A DNA stretch of 64,000 nt from Lactococcus sp. S-13. Its GTDB lineage: Bacteria; Bacillota; Bacilli; Lactobacillales; Streptococcaceae. Of this stretch, positions 56,706 to 64,000 are shown piece by piece; the first letter of the stretch is position 1; each line of letters starts with the position of its first letter. The stretch covers positions 2,046,001-2,110,000 of the forward strand of contig NZ_SDAK01000001.1 of NCBI RefSeq assembly GCF_004210295.1, written 5' to 3'. The notes beneath the pieces are model-generated. The model was given only the letters and a program-made list of their open reading frames with translations, was not told the origin of the DNA and made no database searches. The translations under genes were made by a program, and so were the position numbers.

Positions 56706-57443
56706 ATGGAAAATACATTAAACAACAAATATGAATTAACCGATGATACAATCACACGATTTGGTGTCACGATGCGTCGAGTTAAAGCGCTCAAGAGTTT
56801 TGGAAGTGTAGAAAAAGGAGATGTTGGCGGATATATCGAGGATATCAAGAACTTGTCGGTCTATGGTGATGCTTGGGTCTATGGTGATGCTTGGGTCTAT
56901 GGTAATGCTCAGGTCTATGGTGATGCTCGGGTCTATGGTGATGCTTGGGTCTCTGGTGATGCTCAGGTCTATGGTGATGCTCGGGTCTATGGTGATGCTT
57001 GGGTCTATGGTAATGCTCAGGTCTATGGTGATGCTTGGGTCTATTGTGATGCTCAGGTCTATGGTGATGCTCGGGTCTATGGTGATGCTCAGGTCTATGG
57101 TGATGCTTGGGTCTATGGTGATGCTTGGGTCTCTGGTGATGCTCAGGTCTATGGTGATGCTCGGGTCTATGGTGATGCTTGGGTCTATGGTAATGCTCAG
57201 GTCTATGGTGATGCTTGGGTCTATTGTGATGCTGATTACATTGTTTTTAAAAATAACTGGTCGTCTGGGCGTTACTTCACTTGGACAAAATCAAATGATA
57301 TGTGGGTAGTCGATTGCTTCTATGGGACAGGAAGAGAGCTAATCGAAAAAGCCTACAAAGACAGCGAAAGCAGCGGTAAGCATTATGAGGCTTATGTTAA
57401 TTTCGTTGAAACGTTGAAAGGATTGAGTGAAAAACATGACTGA
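56706..57443 (+). CDS. Hexapeptide-repeat protein (18-bp tandem DNA repeats)
   Basis: 245 aa. Residues 55-180 are about 21 tandem hexapeptides of type YGDA(W/Q/R)V with Y-to-S, G-to-C and D-to-N variants. The spacing and small-residue pattern suggest a left-handed beta-helix. N- and C-terminal caps are unique (TRFGVTMRRVKALKSFGSVE; GRYFTWTKSNDMWVVDCFYG). Similar repeat proteins occur in lactococcal and streptococcal phages; role unknown. Confidence 0.8.
   Translation: MENTLNNKYELTDDTITRFGVTMRRVKALKSFGSVEKGDVGGYIEDIKNLSVYGDAWVYGDAWVYGNAQVYGDARVYGDAWVSGDAQVYGDARVYGDAWVYGNAQVYGDAWVYCDAQVYGDARVYGDAQVYGDAWVYGDAWVSGDAQVYGDARVYGDAWVYGNAQVYGDAWVYCDADYIVFKNNWSSGRYFTWTKSNDMWVVDCFYGTGRELIEKAYKDSESSGKHYEAYVNFVETLKGLSEKHD
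56863..57233 (+). repeat. Coding minisatellite, 18-bp unit, with a 125-bp duplication
   Basis: Unit GTCTATGGTGATGCTNGG-like, repeated about 21 times. Nt 56929-57053 and 57109-57233 are identical (offset 180 = 10 units). A second frame is also open through the array. Confidence 0.92.
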
Positions 57444-57954
57444 AAAAAACGAACGCTTTGAAGTTACCAATGACAGCCAACTGAATTGGGCGCTTGGCAA
57501 ATACAAAGAGCATAAGATTCAATTTGATGAGTACGATATCCAAGCCGAGGAATCAAGAAAAATCCTTGAAGAAAAATATAACTCGGAATTGTATGGCATT
57601 GAGCAACGTCGATTGAAACTTCAAGCTGAAGAACAGAAGGAAATGGACTATTTCAAAGGATTGGCTGAGCAGTATTATTTAACTCTTGAGACAAAGAATC
57701 CCAAGAAAACAATCAATGGTAGTGTTCGATTTTCAAAAAAGGAAAATGTTTCATATGACGACAATTTGCTCTCAGAGCTTAAAGAAAAAGGGCTCAACAG
57801 ATTCATCTCTGTTAAGACTAAAACGATTGAGAGTGTCGATAAAAAGGCACTCAAAGCTTTTGTAAAAGATGGCGGTCAGCTTATGTCGGAAGATGGCGAA
57901 ATCGTAGAGGGTTTCAAGTTTGATAAAACAGAAGAATTTACAGTGAAAGTTTGA
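57427..57954 (+). CDS. Gam-like host-nuclease inhibitor
   Basis: 175 aa, long helical N-terminal coiled coil (to about residue 95), then NPKKTINGSVRFSKKENVSY and KAFVKDGGQL, the Mu Gam-like pattern. Binds DNA ends and shields them from RecBCD/AddAB-type nucleases. GTG 57427 has AAAGGA at 6 nt; ATG 57436 is the alternative. Overlaps the previous gene. Confidence 0.75.
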   Translation: MKNMTEKNERFEVTNDSQLNWALGKYKEHKIQFDEYDIQAEESRKILEEKYNSELYGIEQRRLKLQAEEQKEMDYFKGLAEQYYLTLETKNPKKTINGSVRFSKKENVSYDDNLLSELKEKGLNRFISVKTKTIESVDKKALKAFVKDGGQLMSEDGEIVEGFKFDKTEEFTVKV

Positions 57955-57962
57955 GGTGATTT

Positions 57963-58682
57963 ATGACTATAAAAATAACTAAAGCAACTGATATTAATCG
58001 AACTGAAAATTGGAAAGTACTATTATACGGGAAGCCAGGACTTGGAAAGACAAGTGCAATTAAAGGGTTATCTGGAAAAACTTTGGTTCTTGATTTAGAC
58101 GGCTCAAGTCGTGTCCTTGCAGGCTTAAAAAATGTAGATGTCATTTCATTTAATAGAGAAGAGCCGATTCAATCAATGAAGGAATTCCTCAACGAGTCAA
58201 AGAACTTGATTAATGGCTACAATACCCTAGTAATTGATAATCTCACGGCATTTGAGAAAGATTGGTTTGTTGCTCGAGGGCTGAATAGTAAGAATGGAAT
58301 TCGAAATGAAATTCAAGACTATGGAGATTATACAAACTATTTCTTAAGACTTATTTCAAAAATATATTCTCTGCCAATCAATATTTATGCTACAGCATGG
58401 GAATCTAAAAGAGATGTTGATTTAGAGGACGGAACCAAGCTGACAGAATATATCCCTGATGTCCGCAATCAAGTTTTAAATCAATTGCTTGGGCTTACTG
58501 ATGTTGTAGGAAGAATCCAAGTTAACCCAGCAACACACGGAAGAGGGGCAATACTTGAAGGAAGTGACGGTGTCTATGCAAAGAATCGCTTAGATGATCG
58601 TATAGCATGTAAAATCGAAGACTTGTTTAAGTTTGGTCAACAATCAAAACAAGAAAACACAGAAAACGGAGAACAAAAATAA
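57963..58682 (+). CDS. Phage P-loop ATPase, Sak4/AAA_24-like
   Basis: 239 aa RecA-core NTPase: WKVLLYGKPGLGKTSAIKGL (Walker A), TLVLDLDGSSRV, TLVIDNLTAFE (Walker B). Sak4 proteins are phage single-strand annealing/recombination ATPases that act with an SSB. It lies between Gam-like and DUF669 genes, a common recombination module. Confidence 0.82.
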   Translation: MTIKITKATDINRTENWKVLLYGKPGLGKTSAIKGLSGKTLVLDLDGSSRVLAGLKNVDVISFNREEPIQSMKEFLNESKNLINGYNTLVIDNLTAFEKDWFVARGLNSKNGIRNEIQDYGDYTNYFLRLISKIYSLPINIYATAWESKRDVDLEDGTKLTEYIPDVRNQVLNQLLGLTDVVGRIQVNPATHGRGAILEGSDGVYAKNRLDDRIACKIEDLFKFGQQSKQENTENGEQK

Positions 58683-59185
58683 TGAAATTTAACAGAAACG
58701 AAATGAGTGCACTTTCAGGACAACAATTCACAGTAGGAGCGCATCTTGCAACAATTACTGATGTTAAAAATCAAAAATCTAAAAATGGCGATCCAATGTT
58801 CAAGTTTGATATTGAAGGTAATAATGGAGAAACTGCAAATAATTGGTTTTTGTTTGGTAAACCTTGGTCAGACGGTAACTTGCAAAGAATCCTTGTAAGT
58901 ATTGAAGATAACAACCAAACCATTGCGCCGATTGATTATGGACACAACGAACAAACACTTAACTTCTTGAAAAATAAACGTGTATTTATTTTAGTAAAAG
59001 AACGAACTGGAACATATATTGATAAAAACGGAGATGAGAAAGCTGCGACAGGTACTGAGATTAAAACTTTCTTGTCACGACCAGAATTTGCTTCTTTCGG
59101 TGGAGGTCAACAAACACAGCAAAAAGCGAATGACCAATTTGGTGGGTCACCAATGGAAATTTCAGACGACCAACTACCATTCTAA
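58682..59185 (+). CDS. DUF669 protein, SSB-like
   Basis: 167 aa DUF669-type protein (MFKFDIEGNNGETANNWFLFG, FLSRPEFASFGGG). Gln/Gly-rich linker then the tip SDDQLPF, like the DDDIPF tail through which SSBs bind partners. ATG overlaps the Sak4 stop (TAATG). Predicted ssDNA-binding partner of the Sak4-like ATPase; inference from tail and order. Confidence 0.75.
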   Translation: MKFNRNEMSALSGQQFTVGAHLATITDVKNQKSKNGDPMFKFDIEGNNGETANNWFLFGKPWSDGNLQRILVSIEDNNQTIAPIDYGHNEQTLNFLKNKRVFILVKERTGTYIDKNGDEKAATGTEIKTFLSRPEFASFGGGQQTQQKANDQFGGSPMEISDDQLPF

Positions 59186-59195
59186 CTAAGTTATT

Positions 59196-59264
59196 GCTGG
59201 AGGGTGGCGGAACGAGCCGTAAAGTCAATGAGTAGATGCAATAGCATAACCACTCATAGCCAGC
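59196..59264 (+). ncRNA. Candidate structured RNA in the DUF669-rep gap
   Basis: Outer stem GCTGG (59196-59200) / CCAGC (59260-59264) encloses CGG-AACGAG-CCG (59208-59219) and a nested hairpin ATGAGT/ACTCAT with inner ATGC-AATA-GCAT (59228-59257). Three-way-junction layout in a 130-nt gap with no ORF. Confidence 0.45.
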
Positions 59265-59317
59265 TTTAAATTTTGAAATTAAAAACTTGAAAATAAATTT
59301 TATAGAAAGGAGTGATT

Positions 59318-60145
59318 GTGGCACAAAGAAGAATGTTTAGTAAAAAAATAGTTGAAACAGATTTCTTTATGGAAATGTCACCAACAGCAAAATTACTCTA
59401 TTTTTACCTAAATATGAGTGCTGATGATGATGGTTTCGTTGGTAATCCTAAAACAATTAAATTGATTAGCGGAGCTACTGATGATGACTTAAAAATACTT
59501 ATTGTCAAGCAGTTTATCATTCCATTTGAGAGTGGAGTTGTCGTAATCAAAGATTGGAAGATTCATAATTACATCAGAAATGATAGATATAACGAAACGC
59601 AGTATTTAGAGGAAAAAAAGCAGCTTGTGATAGCAGAAAACGGAACTTATTCAAAAGTTGGTATACCAGACGTCATACCAACGGTATCCACAGGTAAGGA
59701 TAGGTTAGGTAAGGATAGGTTAGGTAAGAGTAATAATACTATGTCAGATAAATCTGACGATGTTATTCCTTATTCTGAAATTTTAGATTATCTAAATAAA
59801 AAAACAAGTCGTAGCTTTAGGAATGTTGAGGCAAATAAAAAGCTTATCAGAACAAGATGGAATGAAGGCTATAAGTTGAATGACTTCAAAGCGGTAATTG
59901 ACAATATGGTGATCAATTGGTCTGGTAAGAACTTTAATGGAGTCCCTGCTGAAAATTATTTGCAGCCAAAAACGCTATTCTCTAATAAGTTTGACAGCTA
60001 TCTTAATCAGACGCAGATCAAAAGCGGAAATAATAAAACTGTCAAAGCTGCTCCAGAGTGGTCAGAAGCCAAAACGCTCAAGGATCGAAAGTATATGACA
60101 GATGAGGAAGTGGAGGCATTGCTTAATGGCTTGGAAAATACCTGA
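59318..60145 (+). CDS. Phage replisome organizer
   Basis: 275 aa from GTG 59318 (AAAGGAG at 6 nt). N-terminal winged-helix replisome-organizer domain (MFSKKIVETDFFMEMSPTAK, YLNMSADDDGFVGNPK), central variable part with repeated KDRLG, and the C-terminal conserved phage domain (ILDYLNKKTSRSFR, RTRWNEGYKL, YLQPKTLF). Starts replication at an origin inside its own gene in related lactococcal phages. Confidence 0.88.
   Translation: MAQRRMFSKKIVETDFFMEMSPTAKLLYFYLNMSADDDGFVGNPKTIKLISGATDDDLKILIVKQFIIPFESGVVVIKDWKIHNYIRNDRYNETQYLEEKKQLVIAENGTYSKVGIPDVIPTVSTGKDRLGKDRLGKSNNTMSDKSDDVIPYSEILDYLNKKTSRSFRNVEANKKLIRTRWNEGYKLNDFKAVIDNMVINWSGKNFNGVPAENYLQPKTLFSNKFDSYLNQTQIKSGNNKTVKAAPEWSEAKTLKDRKYMTDEEVEALLNGLENT
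59659..59730. other. Putative phage origin: iterons inside rep
   Basis: Palindrome TGGTATACCA (59659-59668), then GGTAAGGATAGGTTA twice in tandem (59693-59707, 59708-59722) and a partial third (59723-59730). Confidence 0.6.
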
Positions 60146-60347
60146 GAGCGCTTTTGATAAAGAACTTTCGAAGCATTACATGAGTTTCGTTCCAGGGGTC
60201 ACTTATCAGCAGTTTGTCAGATATGTCAAGTGGGCTCACGAAAAAGAAATTGTGATGAACCCGGTAACTTTTATCGCATCGGTTAAGAAAATCGATAACG
60301 AGGCAGCAACCGAAATAATGATTTATGGAGAAGCGAGTGAAATTTGA
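60126..60347 (+). CDS. Phage hypothetical protein, 73 aa
   Basis: MAWKIPESAFDKELSKHYMS, FVPGVTYQQFVRYVKWAHEK. It overlaps rep by 20 nt in another frame. Position after the organizer suggests a replication accessory role, but no motif is recognised. Confidence 0.6.
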   Translation: MAWKIPESAFDKELSKHYMSFVPGVTYQQFVRYVKWAHEKEIVMNPVTFIASVKKIDNEAATEIMIYGEASEI

Positions 60348-60762
60348 AATAGCAATGAATCCGATGGCAAGCCCAAGGCCTAGATTTAGTAGTAGAGGCG
60401 GATTTACAAAAGCTTATATGCCCAAGGAATACATGGCTTGGAAAGCTCAGCTCTTATTCAAGTGGAAATTACTGAAATTGAAACAGGAAGTTTCAGGAAG
60501 GCCACTATTTGTTAAATTGGGATTTTATCTTGAGCCACCGATAGCGCTAGTAAAAGTAAAAAAGAATCAAGCAGCGCTTGAAGCAGAAAGAATTCCAGTA
60601 GTTAAAAAGCCGGACATTGATAATTTGCAGAAATCTGTACTTGATGCGCTAAACAAGCACGCATGGCCAGACGACAACCAAATCAGTGATATTTACGCAA
60701 AGAAGCGTTACAGCTTGCGACCACGGATTGAAATTGAAGTTGAAGAAGTAGAGTGGCTTTAA
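60337..60762 (+). CDS. RusA-family Holliday-junction resolvase
   Basis: 141 aa from GTG 60337, 6 nt after GGAG; ATG 60325 has no ribosome-binding site. RusA signatures NPMASPRPRF, KKPDIDNLQKSVLDAL and PDDNQISD with the catalytic Asp set. Cuts branched DNA made during phage replication. Confidence 0.9.
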   Translation: MKFEIAMNPMASPRPRFSSRGGFTKAYMPKEYMAWKAQLLFKWKLLKLKQEVSGRPLFVKLGFYLEPPIALVKVKKNQAALEAERIPVVKKPDIDNLQKSVLDALNKHAWPDDNQISDIYAKKRYSLRPRIEIEVEEVEWL

Positions 60763-60894
60763 TTCATGAAAATTACGGTTACATTGAGCGCTTAAACTGT
60801 TTCATGGATAATTTATCACGAACAAGCTAAAGGCGCTTAGAAGCTAAAATATGAGGGATAGCACCGACAGCCCTATTATTTTTGGAGAAATAGA

Positions 60895-61101
60895 ATGAAA
60901 TATAAATTTAAAGGGTATCACTGGGTTACTCAACAAGGCTGCCTAGTGTTTTCAGAACCTAAACGAATTTCAGTTTATACACAAGACAGTTTCGATTCAC
61001 TAGAAGAAGCTAAAGCAGAGTGGATAAAAGACCCATGGATCGAAGATGGAGATATCTGTATTTTAGCAACCGAAATTACAAAGGGGGATTGGGACAGATG
61101 A
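60895..61101 (+). CDS. Phage hypothetical protein, 68 aa
   Basis: MKYKFKGYHWVTQQGCLVFS, acidic second half (EDGDICILATE). Stop overlaps the next ATG. The 130 nt before it hold no gene, only an AGGG/CCCT hairpin and TATTTTT near 60850-60885. Confidence 0.6.
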   Translation: MKYKFKGYHWVTQQGCLVFSEPKRISVYTQDSFDSLEEAKAEWIKDPWIEDGDICILATEITKGDWDR

Positions 61102-61313
61102 CAGTACAAGATTTACTAAAAACGATTGAAGACCCAGCAGTAATTACTTTTGTGGATAAAGAAAATAATGAGCTTATTATTTTCGAGCATGGAAATAGTA
61201 CTGATATTTTCAACGCTGGGTTCTTATGGAGAAAAATAATTACTCTAACCGCTAAAAGGAACAACGAATTTGAAGCTATTTTAGAGGATGTAAAAAATGA
61301 AACTGAAAACTGA
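61098..61313 (+). CDS. Phage hypothetical protein, 71 aa
   Basis: MTVQDLLKTIEDPAVITFVD, GFLWRKIITLTAKRNNEFEA. ATGA overlap with the preceding gene and AAGGGGG upstream. Unknown. Confidence 0.6.
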   Translation: MTVQDLLKTIEDPAVITFVDKENNELIIFEHGNSTDIFNAGFLWRKIITLTAKRNNEFEAILEDVKNETEN

Positions 61314-61527
61314 GATCAGGCATATTCCAGACACGGACTGGCTAGCTATCACAGTGCAATCAACTGACCATTATCAAAACTACATCGGCCGAGCACCAAA
61401 AGCTTTGATAAAAGGACCAGTGCTTAATTATGACGTACTTGGAGCCTCAGCACCAATTCAAGTTAACGGCTATACTGTTCACAGATTTCTAGTTAGTTGG
61501 AGATATAAGGAAACCGCAAAAAAATAA
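61297..61527 (+). CDS. Phage hypothetical protein, 76 aa
   Basis: MKLKTEIRHIPDTDWLAITV, beta-rich with VHRFLVSWRYKE at the end. GAGG upstream, overlaps the previous gene by 17 nt. Unknown. Confidence 0.6.
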   Translation: MKLKTEIRHIPDTDWLAITVQSTDHYQNYIGRAPKALIKGPVLNYDVLGASAPIQVNGYTVHRFLVSWRYKETAKK

Positions 61528-61551
61528 AAATTGATTGAAACGAGGTTGAAT

Positions 61552-61806
61552 ATGGCAGCATTTGACACGCTAACGCTTCTGGCGCTTTATGAGAATGTAA
61601 AGCAGGGTTATTTATCAGGTCGGAGAAACTCTGTCTGGATTGACGTTCCAGGCGATACAAAAGGCGTTAGGAACTCGAAGCAGCAGCAGGTACAAATTTA
61701 CCGAGATATTTGTTCGCTTTACAATCAGGGCAGGCCCATGAGTTACCCACATCTTTTTAAATTACTGGAGCGGAAATTGAAAGAAACGATTATCGTTTTG
61801 GATTGA
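61552..61806 (+). CDS. Phage hypothetical protein, 84 aa
   Basis: From ATG 61552 (GAGG at 8 nt): MAAFDTLTLLALYENVKQGY, VQIYRDICSLYNQGRPMSYP. A TTG at 61531 is an unlikely start. Small soluble protein, unknown function. Confidence 0.55.
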   Translation: MAAFDTLTLLALYENVKQGYLSGRRNSVWIDVPGDTKGVRNSKQQQVQIYRDICSLYNQGRPMSYPHLFKLLERKLKETIIVLD

Positions 61807-61821
61807 GAGGACGGAGAATGA

Positions 61822-61998
61822 GCGACGCCACCACCAACCGAACAGCGCAAAGATTACGGGCATATTGTTCCCATAGCTTTAGCAGCAATCAGCAACAACT
61901 TAGACGAAAACGTTGAGATCGAGGAAATTTATATACGCTTACGATACGACGGCGCAGCATTAAGTTATGACTTTAAAAATCAGCAAAAAGAAAGATAG
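61822..61998 (+). pseudogene. Phage ORF without a start, possibly frameshifted
   Basis: A protein-like frame reads ATPPPTEQRKDYGHIVPIAL then AAISNNLDENVEIEEIY to a TAG at 61996. It opens after a TGA at 61819 with no ATG/GTG/TTG. An ATG at 61818 lies in another frame that ends after 32 codons. One indel near 61820 would join them; ACG at 61825 as start is the alternative. Confidence 0.45.
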
Positions 61999-62001
61999 AA
62001 A

Positions 62002-62913
62002 ATGAAAAAAACAATCACACTCTTAACAGTGGCAGCGATCGCAGCCGCAAGCGGAACAAGCGCAGGAGCGGACACGATCAATGGCGTGCAAGTCACAAGC
62101 AATGACGGTCACACGATTACGCTTGCTGACGGCTCAATCGCACGCATTGACGGCAATCACGTATATATGGACGGCATAGGCGAGGTTATTCTTGCGCCTG
62201 ACATTGTACCTCCAGCCGTGCCAAGTCAGCAAGCGCCACAGCGACAATCGACACCACAAGCGCCAGTTCAAGGAGTGCCGACACCGAAACAGGAAACACC
62301 GCAACCAATTTATCAAACGCCACAAGTGCCTGAAACACCACAAGAGCCAACTAAAACACCTAACCAACCTTTACAACAGGTAGAAAACGTGCCAGTTAAA
62401 ACTTATCCACAGGATAATACACCTCTACCAACTCAAACAGCCGAAACTTTCCCGGTTACTGTTATTGAAGACCGTCCGAACAAGTCTAACATTACGCAAG
62501 GAGCAACTGAAACAACTCAAAAACCTGAAACTTTCCCAACCACAACAATTAAAGACACTGAAAAAGTTGAACCAATTAAAGTTCCAACCGAAACAGCACC
62601 AATTAAAACGGTAAGCGAGCCAACAAAGGACGCAAAACCAGTCGAACAAATTGAAACAATTGTTAGTATTGCCCCGCAAACCCCACAAAAGCAAGCTGAT
62701 AGCATTAAAACAACGAGCCAACCTATCACACCAAAGCCAACTCAAACGCTAACACAGACCCCACGATTAGCCACAGCAATACTACCAACAACTGGTACAG
62801 ATGATAGCTTATCAAACATCGCAACTATTGTAGGAGTGGTTATCATGCTCCTTGCAAGCGTTGGGGCTTTCATCGCACGAAAAGAAAACAAACACACAAA
62901 GGAGTTTAAATAA
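62002..62913 (+). CDS. LPXTG cell-wall-anchored protein in a prophage
   Basis: 303 aa. Signal peptide (KKTITLLTVAAIAAASGTSAGA), a small N-terminal domain (NGVQVTSNDGHTITLADGS), a long Pro/Thr/Gln-rich stalk (about 75-255), then LPTTG (62782-62796), a hydrophobic helix and KENKHTKEFK. All sortase-signal parts are in order. It lies between small early genes and a methylase-like gene, an unusual place. A role in lysogen surface change, adhesion or phage exclusion is inference. Confidence 0.88.
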   Translation: MKKTITLLTVAAIAAASGTSAGADTINGVQVTSNDGHTITLADGSIARIDGNHVYMDGIGEVILAPDIVPPAVPSQQAPQRQSTPQAPVQGVPTPKQETPQPIYQTPQVPETPQEPTKTPNQPLQQVENVPVKTYPQDNTPLPTQTAETFPVTVIEDRPNKSNITQGATETTQKPETFPTTTIKDTEKVEPIKVPTETAPIKTVSEPTKDAKPVEQIETIVSIAPQTPQKQADSIKTTSQPITPKPTQTLTQTPRLATAILPTTGTDDSLSNIATIVGVVIMLLASVGAFIARKENKHTKEFK

Positions 62914-62914
62914 T

Positions 62915-62956
62915 ATGAAATTGGATAAGTACGCTATAGAAACAAAGCTCCAATGA
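62915..62956 (+). CDS. Very short ORF, 13 aa, possibly truncated
   Basis: MKLDKYAIETKLQ stop, with AAAGGAG 10 nt before. It may be a leader peptide or the start of a broken gene; the following 60 nt hold no continuation beyond five codons (DFFQE) in another frame. Confidence 0.3.
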   Translation: MKLDKYAIETKLQ

Positions 62957-63016
62957 CTTCTTTCAAGAATAATATTATAAGGTTCCATAAATTACTAAAA
63001 ATACTGGAGGGGATAG

Positions 63017-63703
63017 ATGACAATTACTGAGCAGCAATTCTATGACATGCTCAATGTTGATGAACATATGAATTTCACAAATCAAATTCAAGAGCTTGTT
63101 TTTGATAAAAAAGGACGTGAAGAATTTTACTCTAAAATCTTAAATATCCACCATGACATGAGTGTTGATTTTTTCAGAGATTATTTTATGACTCACTCAG
63201 CTGTTTCGGCAAAAGGACAGCATTATACACCAGATGCACTTGGTAAGCTCACAGCGTTGCTTGTAGGTGGTTCTGGAGGTGCTGATTTAACTGGAGCTGG
63301 AACAGGAACTCTAATCATTCAAAAATGGCAAGATGACCGAATGAATACTGACTTTTTTAACTATTTGCCGAGTAACTATTGGTACCAGGCATTAGAATTA
63401 TCAGATGAAGCTATTTCATTCTTGATTCATGCTTTTGCAATTCGAGGAATGAATGGTGTAATCATTCATGGTGATGCATTGGAAATGGCCGTGAAGCAAG
63501 TTTATTTCATTCAAAACAGTGCTAATAATCCGATTGGTTTCTCAGAGATAAATGTTATCCCTCACAGCAAAGATGCAATGGAATTTTTAGGGATTCATGA
63601 ATGGACGGAACAGGCAATTGAACATATTGAAAGTAAATTTCCTGACTGGATTCCACTCATAGAAGAAAAGAAAGGACAGATGAGTTTATTTGACGAGGCT
63701 TGA
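63017..63703 (+). CDS. Methyltransferase-like phage protein, catalytic motif not visible
   Basis: 228 aa similar to N6-adenine (HsdM-type) methylase folds: HYTPDALGKLTALLV, ADLTGAGTGTLIIQKW as motif I, ALELSDEAISFLIHAFAIRGMNG and GVIIHGDAL. The NPPY/NPPF catalytic motif expected later is absent; the region reads NSANNPIGFSEINV. It ends SLFDEA. Could be an inactive SAM-binding protein or an active variant. GGAGGGG site. Confidence 0.7.
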   Translation: MTITEQQFYDMLNVDEHMNFTNQIQELVFDKKGREEFYSKILNIHHDMSVDFFRDYFMTHSAVSAKGQHYTPDALGKLTALLVGGSGGADLTGAGTGTLIIQKWQDDRMNTDFFNYLPSNYWYQALELSDEAISFLIHAFAIRGMNGVIIHGDALEMAVKQVYFIQNSANNPIGFSEINVIPHSKDAMEFLGIHEWTEQAIEHIESKFPDWIPLIEEKKGQMSLFDEA

Positions 63704-63765
63704 ATGACCGACAAACTAATATCGCTGGTCAATGACTGGTGGGGATGATGAAAGGAGGTACTGCA

Positions 63766-64000
63766 ATGGCAACAACTTCGAATAGAATTAAAGAACTACG
63801 GAAAAAAAGGGGGATAACCCTTGTAGAACTTGCAGAAAAAATAGGAATAAAAAAATCTACCATATCAAGCTATGAAACAAGAGGAATTAATCCTAATGCA
63901 GAAAAAGCTCAAATTCTTGCAGATTTTTTCGATGTAGATGTAAAATATCTACTTGGCTATACTGATATGCCAGTTCGATACGAGGGCGCTCAAGATTTTG
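63766..64000 (+). CDS. XRE-family HTH regulator, cut by the window
   Basis: 78 codons visible from ATG 63766 (AAAGGAGG at 8 nt): RIKELRKKRGITLVELAEKI, SYETRGINPNAEKA, then FFDVDVKYLLGYTD, typical of Cro/CI-type repressors. Its C-terminus is outside. A second HTH regulator in this late-early position may control late genes. Confidence 0.85.
   Translation, partial: MATTSNRIKELRKKRGITLVELAEKIGIKKSTISSYETRGINPNAEKAQILADFFDVDVKYLLGYTDMPVRYEGAQDF

Noticed and set aside
56821-57309. Second ORF (162 codons) through the 18-bp repeats
   Set aside because: It is open only because the repeat has no stop in that frame; it has no ribosome-binding site and its product is low complexity.
60763-60894. Gene in the RusA-downstream gap
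   Set aside because: Only a 9-codon frame and a weak hairpin are present.
63704-63748. 14-codon ORF after the methylase-like gene
   Set aside because: Too short and without features; its only support is a start next to the previous stop.

Overview
The window looks like low-GC Firmicute chromosome, and the gene content and order point to Lactococcus: walR-walK, tmk-holB-ricT-yabA-rsmI, a mevalonate/type 2 IPP isomerase cluster, ssb-groES-groEL, ptcB-ptcA-rpiR-ptcC-bglA, nifJ, cdaA-cdaR-glmM and a trehalose PTS/trehalose-6-phosphate phosphorylase operon. Several operons resemble L. lactis, but the species (perhaps the L. garvieae group) cannot be fixed without comparison.

Layout. 1-9 kb: 3' part of a class A penicillin-binding protein, pepA, a DUF4651/thioredoxin/YtpR group, water-forming NADH oxidase, ssb and CIRCE-controlled groESL. 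8.6-15.7 kb: walJ, walK and walR leftward, then tmk, holB, ricT, yabA and rsmI rightward. 16-20 kb: mvaK1 leftward, diverging from mvaD-mvaK2-fni. 20.4-22.7 kb: sodA with a long leader, and a DEAD-box helicase. 22.9-28.7 kb: beta-glucoside uptake and cleavage with two RpiR regulators and CcpA (cre) sites. 29-34 kb: a small hypothetical gene, tRNA-Cys, ligA, a lipid kinase and msmK. 34.4-41.6 kb: nifJ, then c-di-AMP synthesis and glmM. 41.8-47.9 kb: trehalose uptake and phosphorolysis. 48-51 kb: a surface protein, tsaE, an LCP protein and tRNA-Arg.

From about 51.08 kb to the window end lies the left part of a prophage inserted at the 3' end of tRNA-Arg(TCT). It carries the integrase, a membrane-anchored lysogeny-module protein, an ImmA-type protease and repressor, Cro, antirepressor, a tandem-repeat protein, Gam-like/Sak4-like/DUF669 recombination genes, a replisome organizer with a putative origin, RusA, small ORFs, an LPXTG surface protein, a methylase-like protein and a second HTH protein cut by the window edge. 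The right end and attR are outside.

Two patterns stand out in the host DNA. First, an intergenic repeat family built on CTGACG (best copies GAGAAAATGCTGACGTAAAT) occurs at 13 loci between 3.0 and 49.5 kb. It is often in tandem with a 41-bp period or as inverted pairs, some of which form terminators. None was found in the prophage. Second, at least eight genes have a -10 box, usually extended, ending 6-7 nt before the ATG with no Shine-Dalgarno sequence, which suggests leaderless mRNAs.
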